Shown here: positions 57,547 through 64,000 of the stretch, piece after piece | Numbering within the stretch: position 1 is the stretch's first letter | How the letters are laid out: the number at the start of each line of letters is the position of its first letter | Assembly: GCA_013368445.1 (NCBI GenBank) | Contig: JAACJO010000027.1 | Location: 62,001 to 126,000 of the forward strand | DNA from: Leucocoprinus leucothites | Taxonomy: Eukaryota; Basidiomycota; Agaricomycetes; Agaricales; Agaricaceae | Direction of reading: 5' to 3' | Length of the DNA stretch: 64,000 bases | Position numbers and translations under genes: made by a program | The notes under the pieces: model-generated | The model's input: the letters and a program-made list of their open reading frames with translations, nothing else | Database searches by the model: none | Told to the model about the DNA's origin: nothing

Positions 57547-58181
57547 TCAGTCTTGCTTCTGCTGGGGAGTTTTTTGGGTGGTTTTCATTGCTCTGTGAAT
57601 GTGAGAGTGGTTCTGGCAGGTATGTTCCTTGTCTTGCTTTTTCACTATTTTGTTTGCTTCTGAGAGGTTGATTTCTTTGTTAGGGGATGTATTGTCCTTG
57701 TTTACTAATTTGAAGAAAGTGGGCACTTGCCTCTCATGAAGTTTTGATATGGCCTCAATTATCAGCTCCTTGTGGGGGGTTTCAGTCCACCTATTATTTT
57801 CCCACGTTTCGTATGTGTCTGTGAGTGCTTCAAAAACTCTCTTTGATTTCATTAGGATGTGTAGACCTTTGAAGGAGTTTGTACTATGGAGGACATAGTT
57901 AACTGCTTGGAGCTCTGGTGCTAGGACGGTTTGGGTCCCAGGCAGTTTGAAGTTTGTGTTTTGTAGATCATGTTTGTGGAAAAAGACCCCCATCCTGCAA
58001 GTACCTCTTCTGTGCATGGTTTTATGTATGTTCCACTGATATACACCTTGACACTCTGACCTTCTTGATCTTCTAGCTCCATGTCTGTCTGGTCCTGATC
58101 ATTTTGGTCCTGGTTCTGGTTATTGACTCTATGTTTCAGTGGTATCTCAAGGATTCCGAAAGCTTCTTTTAGTGTATTCAC
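57547..58181 (-). pseudogene. LINE-2 RNase H
   Basis: VKVYISGTYIKPCTEEVLAG then AGWGSF and HDLQNTNFKLPGTQT, APELQAVNYVLHS, LHILMKSKRVFEALTDTYET, TPHKELIIEAISKLHERQVP. This is the RNase H order (first Asp position reads SGT, Glu in PELQA). A frameshift lies near 57970. The 'YTDGS' Asp appears changed (YISGT), so activity is unlikely. Confidence 0.75.
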
Positions 58182-58768
58182 AAGGTTATCATCTTTCCAT
58201 CTTATAGTTTTGGTATGGTTTCCTTAGGGGCTAGTGTTTCACCCCAGAGTCTATATCCAGGAATCCACTCTGGGTTGAGCTTTCTCATGAGAGATTCTGC
58301 TTTCAGCACACATTTGTGTGGGTGAGTGTAACTCAGTTGGGTTCAGTCATATTTACATTCAATGCATTTACAGTTGTTTGTATCATTATGGTTCTCCTTT
58401 TGTAGGTGGTTGGATAGTCTTTCAGCTTCCCCAACTGTGTAGATTTTGTGGGTTTCTCTGAGGTGGATATCAGAATTCAAGTTTGTATCATATTTTATGC
58501 TCTGTTGTTTCCCAATATGTAGCCAGATTGGCATCTCTCTTTTTGCTTCATCAGTGATACATTTTGGGTTGATGTGGAGCCCAGCTTCCTGTGCTATTCA
58601 GACAAGTTCTTTAACTAGGTGTAGAAGCCAACTATTTTTGTTGGAGCTGATGGTCCAAGCTTGTAGGAAGATTAGTGAGCAGGGGTCTGTATTTATCTGT
58701 TTACTGTAAATTCAGTTCGAGGGGCTTTTGTATAGAATTATTACATCTGCTATGAAAGCCCATGTAGG

Positions 58769-59818
58769 TCAGATGTCATCTAGCCTCAGGTATACTTGCA
58801 GGTTCATTACCTGTATTGCTTTGTTCCTTAGCTTAATGTTCAGGATGCAATGTCTGCCTGTTGCAATTCTTTCTGACATGATGATCATATTGATGTGTGC
58901 TGTTTCAGAGTCCCAGAGGAAGATCTTGATAGTTTTTTCTATCCTCTTCTCTATATCCTCTGGCATTCCCTGAGCTTTTGTGAGGTACCATGAGAGGCCA
59001 GCAGCCTCAAATTGAATCATGTGTCTTCTACCTTCAATTCCGGGTTTTCCTTTTAGCCAGTTTTGGAGTCTAGAGTCGAGCTTCTCAAGGATTTTCAGCC
59101 ATGGGCCTGATTCTTCAGACTTGTTCCCAAACCATGCACCTAGTATTCATACTAGATCACCATCTTTAAGTGTTCTGATTGAGTCTGGGATTTGTAGGTC
59201 TTCTTCTTGGTTTATTTTCCTTGTTTCAAGGACTATTTGTCTATAGTTGCTTGATCCAATAGAGATGACCTCTGTTTTTGTTATATTGAATCTTGCTCAT
59301 GATGTATGGCACCACAGATTTAGGATATTCAGGAGTGTCTGGTATTTGTCAAGCTTTGAGAGGAAGGCTGTTGTATTATCTGCAAACATTTGGACCTTGA
59401 GGAGTTCTTTCATATTTGGGATTTGGGCCCCCTGGAAGTCAGATTTTCGAATGAGGCAGGCCAGTGGCTCAATTGCTACATTGAACAATAGGCATGAAAG
59501 TGGGTCCCCTTGTTGTACACCTCTCATGACTAGGAACCAATCACTTAAGACTCCATTCAACATTATTTTGGACTTTGCTCTTGAGTAGAGGGCCTTGATA
59601 GTCCTAATAAAGTGTTGTGGGAAGTTCATGCATTCTAGTACACAAAAAAGATAGTCATGTGCGATTTTGTCACAAGCCTTTTCTTGATCAAGTGCTACTA
59701 TTGCTCCTTTGAAGCCCTCTCTCTTTGTTGTTATGTACAATAGTTTTGGGACAGCTTGTGCAATAACCATGATAACCCAAATTGACAGTGTTTGAAACAT
59801 TGTTGGGTTACTGGGCAA
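58769..59818 (-). pseudogene. LINE-2 reverse transcriptase
   Basis: Reads REGFKGAIVALDQEKACDKI, then FPQHFIRTIKALYSRAKSKI, RGVQQGDPLSCLLFNVAIEP, QMFADNTTAFLSKLDKY (usual FADD), and further down AQGMPEDIEKRIEKTIKIFL and NIKLRNKAIQVMNLQVYLRL. These are the RT palm and thumb blocks of L1/Tx1-type fungal LINEs. The catalytic second Asp is Asn. Codons above ~59722 belong to the LTR-A leader, not to the LINE. Confidence 0.85.
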
Positions 59819-60518
59819 AGTAACAGCTCTGTGTGAACAGAGAAGGATGGTTTCTACTTAATGTTATAGTGATGCTGGCCCAGTCCTAAGCTGGTGTGAT
59901 AAGTATTGGATTGATCTTATCAAAGGGGACTCCTTCTTGGTAAGCGACAAAGTCATTTAAAAAGTCAGAGTTATAATACAGTGATTATAAGAGTAAAGAC
60001 TTTTAGTAATTGAGATCCTAGGGCTTAAGTTCAATTCGACTTTGTATAAATAAAGGCTCATATTGAGTCTCCACCTAACCAAGTAGAAACGATGTTTCTC
60101 CTTAGTAGATGTCAACGACTTATATACAGTACAGGTCTGTATCTATAATTAACTAGGGCTAAGGGCTTCTAATGAAAGAAGAGAAATGCACAGCTTCCTT
60201 AATGCTAATTAAACTATATAAGATGCAATCTGTCAAAGAAGCTTTAGAAGTTCTTCTAAAGAAGTTCTTCTTTGATTATCTGACTAGATCACAAGGTAAG
60301 TCCAAATATAGCATAGCTATATTTAACAATCACATATCATCAAAACATAAATAAAAGCAAACAAGTCATAACAAGACAAAGTAAACAAGTTAAAACAAAC
60401 TAGGAAAATACAAGAACAAATAAAGTGAAAACACAATTGTGATATTACTTAAGTAAAGCTAATATTGACTTTGTATTGTATAGAAAACAAATGCTAGATA
60501 TAATCAATATACATAACA
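59722..60518 (-). repeat. LTR-A plus leader of a minus-strand gypsy-1-type element
   Basis: 59862-60518 (657 bases) is LTR-A in minus orientation (TGTTATAGTG ... ACATAACA). 59722-59861 is the complement of the gypsy-1 leader (36728-36870), including the primer-binding site. It is therefore a 5' LTR with leader; gag and pol are missing and LINE-2 begins at the cut. Its right side interrupts LINE-1 RNase H. Confidence 0.88.
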
Positions 60519-62128
60519 GATCCAGTTGATGTGGATATCAGCTGTGCTGTTTCTGGTTAGTTTGTCAACATTACAGTGGTATGACTCAATTAGGTACTGC
60601 CTAGATCTTCCTTTTCTCACTTGTAATGCCTTGATCACTGATTGGTTGTTAATATAGTGTATCACTTTGGTCAGTTCCTCCCCAATTCTGCCCACTCTTG
60701 TCACCTCTCCTATCAGTTTGGTTGCCAGGATGGCTCCAACTGCCTCTGCCTCATATGTCATGTGCTCTGCTAGACTGTCTAGGTGGTAGTATAGGGTCTT
60801 TTTTAGGGTGGTTTCACCTTCCTTGTAGAGGACTGCTGTTATGTATATTGATTATATCTAGCATTTGTTTCCTATATAATACGAAGTCAATATTAGCTTT
60901 ACTTAAGTAATATCACAATTATGTTTTCTCTTTATTTGTTTTTATATTTCTTAGTTTATTTTAACTTGTTATAACTTATTTAGTTTTATTTATCTTTTGA
61001 TGATATGTGATTATTAAATATAGCTATGCTATATTTGGACTATCCTGTGATCTGGTTAGATAATCAAAGAAGAACTTCTTTAGAAGAACTTCTAAAGCTT
61101 CTTTGACAGATTGTGTCTTATATAGTTTAATTAGCATTAAGGAAGCTGTATGCTTCTCTTCTTTCATTAGAAGCCCTTAGCCCTAGTTAATAATAGATAC
61201 AGACTTGTATTGTATATAAGTTGCTGACATCTACCAAGGAGAAACGATGTTTCTCCTTGGTTAGGTGGAGACTCAATATGAGCCTTTATCTATACAAAGT
61301 CGAATTGAAACTTAAGTCATTAAGATCTCAATTACCAAAGTCTTACTATTATAATCACTATATTATAACTCTGACTTAGTAAACAACTTTGTCGCTTACT
61401 GAGAAGGAGTTCCCTTTAATAAGATCAAGCTGATACTTATTGTGCTAGCTTAGGACTGGGCCAGCATCACTATAACAACTGCAGCAGCCCCTGCCTGTCT
61501 ATCTTGGCCCAACCCATCTGAGTATACTTTGTATTTTGCCTTGTCTTCTTGTTTATTGCTTATGGATTTTACCCTGGTTTTGGGTATTTTTGTTGACACT
61601 GCCAGTCTGTTTGCTGAGGTGTAGTATAGTGGCCGGATGTTTTCAATTGTTCTTGGATCTAGTTGGAATCTTCTGAGTAGGAGGTGGATGTTTGTGAGGT
61701 GCTTCTTGTCATCTTGGGTGTAGACCATTTTTGCTAGTTGTAAGATTGGGTTGCTCATAGGGAGGGTGCAGATCCATAGCATGTTTCTATAGCATATCCT
61801 CTTGAGCCAGAGATGAATGGGGGGTCAGTCCTGCATGGGCATCTATCAGGTCTGTGGGGGAGGTACTCAATGCCCCTGTGATTGCTATTGCTGCTATATG
61901 TTGTATCTTTTCCAGCTCCTTTGTTGCTTTGACTGATCCCACTTTCCTCTTTCCTCCTTCTTTCCACTGTGGTGGCTCATACCATACATCAATTGCATAG
62001 GTCATCTTTGGTATTACTACTCCAAGATGGAGTTGTCTCATCAGGTCTTGACTAATTCCCATCACCAGCTTGGCAAGTCTCTTGAAAAGCATCATCCACT
62101 TCAATGCTTTTGCAACTGTCTTCTCCAA
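60519..62128 (-). pseudogene. LINE-1 connection and RNase H, split by a solo LTR-A
   Basis: 62128-61787: LGVVIPKMTYAIDVWYEP, KIQHIAAIAITGALSTSPTD and LIDAHAGLTPHSSLA, the usual 'ITGA.(R)TTP...L...AGL.PL' block. RNase H: KYKVYSDGLGQDRQAGAAAV, then after the LTR YKEGETTLKKTLYYHLDSLA, EHMTYEAEAVGAILATKLI, INNQSVIKALQVRKGRSRQY and ADIHINWI. The end (after INWI) is cut by the minus-strand LTR-A at 60518. Confidence 0.85.
60837..61477 (+). repeat. solo LTR-A with 5-base target duplication, 641 bases
   Basis: TGTTATGTATATTG ... CATCACTATAACA, flanked by ACTGC at 60832-60836 and 61478-61482. It is inserted between RNase H motifs of LINE-1. Confidence 0.95.
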
Positions 62129-62269
62129 CTGCTTGCACCACCTGAGCTTGCTGTCAATGTAGACTCCGAGGTACTTATATACTTGGACTTCCTCTACTTG
62201 GTGCCCCCTCAGGAATAGGGGGGTTTTTGCTACCTTGGTTCTGGTCTTTACTGATCATGCACTTTCCTC

Positions 62270-63909
62270 CACCATTCTTGTGAAGTAGGTAACTGCCAGT
62301 TTATCCAGAGTGAATTTTAGAGTTGTGTGCTGCACTCCATTCAAAGCCACCACCCCCCTGTTCCATCATGTCCTTGAGCATACCCATGGTAGTTTGAAAA
62401 TCCAAGCCTATTGCTATTAGACATGTGTTGTCCATGTAGCCTAGTGCATCCTCTTTCTTGTCTTTGTCTGCAATCTCCAGTAGGTCTGTGTTGTATACCA
62501 GGTGTGTGAGCATGGACAGTGGGTCACCTTGACTGATGCCATTGTCAATCAGGATGGGTTCAGATAAGTAGTTGTCAATCTTGAGTTGTGTCTCCCTGTC
62601 CTGCAGCAGTGATAGTATGAAGTTTACATATGTGGTAGGTGTCAGGAACTGGGTTACTAAGGGACAGGGGACAGAGCCAATGCTCAAGACCAGGTCTCTA
62701 GGACAGAGGAGCTGAGATGACTGATCCAGTCATTGAACATGGGAGCAGAGATGACTGATCTGGATGTTGAACATAGAAGCAGGTCTTGGCCTCAACTTAT
62801 GTGTTGTGCCACTACTGATGCTGACCCAGATTTCGGAAATGGATAGAGATGGGAGGGTGAGGTCAGAGCAGAGGTCAGACAAGGTAGTAACACATGACTG
62901 AGTAGATTATCAGACTGAGGAATACAGTACAAGTTCAACTACTTATATATGAGGTGGTGGATAGGGTCAGATAGAAAGAAACAAAGATATAGCAGAAAAA
63001 GGATAAGAGGATAATTAGCATCCGACATTTTGGAAAGGCTAGAAGATAATAATATCTGACATTGGAAGAAGACTAGAAATGACAAGAGGAATGAAACATG
63101 ACATGACATGAGAAAGTCCAAATACAATGTGCCAGAAGCCAAAGGGTAAAGAAAAAGAGTGGAGCAAATGGAGTGGAAGTGAGCTGAAGCAATAGGATGG
63201 AAAAACAGTATGCATAACAGATTCTGAGTTAAGAAAGCAAAGGTAATACCAGCCAAGCTGGTCTGCAGGATCAGATTGTGACAGTGGGGACTTGCCTTTG
63301 TTTAAGGTTATGGATTAGTCTATCTGTCACTGCATTTGGGAATGCACCTTCAATGTCCAGGTATAGTACTGATGCTACTTACCCCTTCTCCATGCCTCCT
63401 TGATTCTCCTGGCTAGATGATGTACTGTGTCTGCTGTGTTCCTTCCTGCATGGTTGCCCTCCATAGTGATTGGCTGGGAGGTCACTGTTTTTCTCCATGA
63501 GTGCTGATATTTCTTTGGTGATTATTGCTGTAAGTATTTTTCCCATGGTGTTGAGTGCAATCAGTCGGTATGCCTTGGGGATCTCATATGACAGCTTTCC
63601 TGCTTTGTGTAACACTACCATTGTAAAGCTCTTCCAACCTGGGTAGTGGTGCCCCAGATTTATTGTTGTCTTGTAGATTTGCATCAGGTATGGTGCTATT
63701 AGGTCTACCATTTCTGGTAGAATGATGTTGGGGATTCCATCAGGGCCTGGGGATTTGTGGGCTGCTGTTGTGTAGATGTGGAATATTACCTGTTCTTCAT
63801 TTATGGTGTTGTAGGATGGGTGTGGTTCTGGGTAGTTGGTGGCATGGGGTATTGAGTATGTTAGTGAAGGGAAGGTGGGATAGGTGAGTGTGGATGTGTT
63901 TGCGAGCAT
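62270..63909 (-). pseudogene. LINE-1 reverse transcriptase, split by LTR-D
   Basis: AAHKSPGPDGIPNIILPEMV, YKTTINLGHHYPGWKSFTMV, VLHKAGKLSYEIPKAYRLIA, LNTMGKILTAIITKEIS, then GGQPCRKEHSRHS, VLYLDIEGAFPNAVTDRL and RQVPT. After the LTR: TYVNFILSLLQDRETQL, ISQGDPLSMLTHLVYNT, GYMDNTCLIAIGLDFQT and GGGGFEWSAAHNSKIHSG. These are RT blocks of a Tad/I-type LINE. The catalytic YxDD is YMDN. One TGA/TAA-type stop follows GGMEKG. Confidence 0.88.
62640..63283 (-). repeat. solo LTR of family D, 644 bases, with near-perfect target duplication
   Basis: In minus orientation TGTCACAATCTGATCC ... CCTGACA. A TATATAAG box on the minus strand (about 62938-62952) supports that orientation. Flanks are GTAGG (62635-62639) and GTGGG (63284-63288), one transition apart. 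It shares only its first dozen bases with LTR-B. The 105-codon frame in it (63256-62939) is not a gene. Confidence 0.85.
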
Positions 63910-64000
63910 GACAGCGTCCGTCTGTCATTGGTTCTGACCCAAGTAGATAGTTTGATTATTGATTGTTTTTAATGAGATTTGAATTGAAAATGATAACTCA

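Larger units (their letters stand above)
56519..59721 (-). mobile_element. LINE-2 (L1/Tx1-like non-LTR retrotransposon), 5' truncated
   Basis: Minus-strand element whose 3' end is a poly(A) seen as T-runs at 56519-56541, directly in gypsy-2 RT. From the 5' side: RT, RNase H and a zinc-ribbon-like C-terminus. At 59721 it is joined to the leader of a minus-strand LTR-A element instead of its own 5' part. Confidence 0.85.
60519..64000 (-). mobile_element. LINE-1 (Tad-like non-LTR retrotransposon) with two LTR insertions
   Basis: From the right edge: linker, RT part 1 (63909-63284), LTR-D (63283-62640), RT part 2 (62639-62270), thumb/connection (62128-61787), RNase H part 1 (61640-61483), LTR-A (61477-60837), RNase H part 2 (60831-60519). 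The coding order and ends match when LTRs and one target copy are removed. The 5' part with the endonuclease lies beyond the window; the 3' end is lost at 60519. Confidence 0.88.

Noticed and set aside
62939..63256. 105-codon frame in LINE-1
   Set aside because: It is inside the solo LTR-D bounded by a target duplication; no coding signature.

Overview
This is a decayed, transposon-dense stretch of a fungal genome, most likely a mushroom-forming basidiomycete (Agaricomycetes). The evidence is short ~48-60 base GT...AG introns, a KDZ transposase with a cysteine cluster, chromodomain Ty3/gypsy elements, Tad-like LINEs, hAT and Tc1 elements, and strong loss of CpG. I see no tRNA, rRNA, CRISPR array or clearly intact host housekeeping gene. 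The species cannot be named from the sequence.

Layout. 1-976: right part of a Tc1-type transposon (copy 1), inserted in a minus-strand gypsy relic (979-5345) that also holds two foreign LTRs (3905-4923). 5351-33590: a region bounded by inverted, related ends carrying subterminal palindromic repeats. It contains a KDZ transposase (5863-9174, minus), an Spt5-like NGN/KOW gene (12028-14160, minus), several members of an unrecognised gene family (17.1, 25.2 and 27.1-28.4 kb), two plus-strand unknown genes (28.9-29.6 and 30.2-31.9 kb), and later insertions: a 1525-base long-TIR element (15104-16628) and a complete hAT element (18341-20935). The simplest reading is one ~28 kb KDZ-type transposon with passenger genes, but two independent ends cannot be excluded. 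33.6-35.0 kb: CpG-containing degenerate repeats.

35.0-46.6 kb: an LTR in minus orientation, itself hit by another LTR, into which a full chromodomain gypsy element (36138-46548) inserted; that element was then hit by Tc1 copy 2 (40306-41898). The gypsy element has 5' LTR, gag, pol, chromodomain, an extra downstream ORF with zinc knuckles, PPT and 3' LTR. 47.3-50.5 kb: an unrecognised minus-strand gene split by Tc1 copy 3 (47548-49096). 50.5-52.2 kb: LTR fragment and a LINE relic. 52.8-56.5 kb: a second plus-strand gypsy element, cut in its RT by a LINE (56519-59721, minus). 59.7-60.5 kb: LTR plus leader of a gypsy element. 60.5-64.0 kb: another LINE (minus) carrying two solo LTRs with target-site duplications.

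Nearly every coding relic is broken in the same way. An arginine CGA has become TGA, or a CG has become CA at a catalytic aspartate. This is the footprint of cytosine deamination at CpG, as expected for methylated or RIP-like silenced repeats. The nesting gives a relative history: gypsy and KDZ layers first, then hAT, LTR and LINE insertions, with Tc1 among the youngest. Tc1 copy 1 is still open in the visible part.
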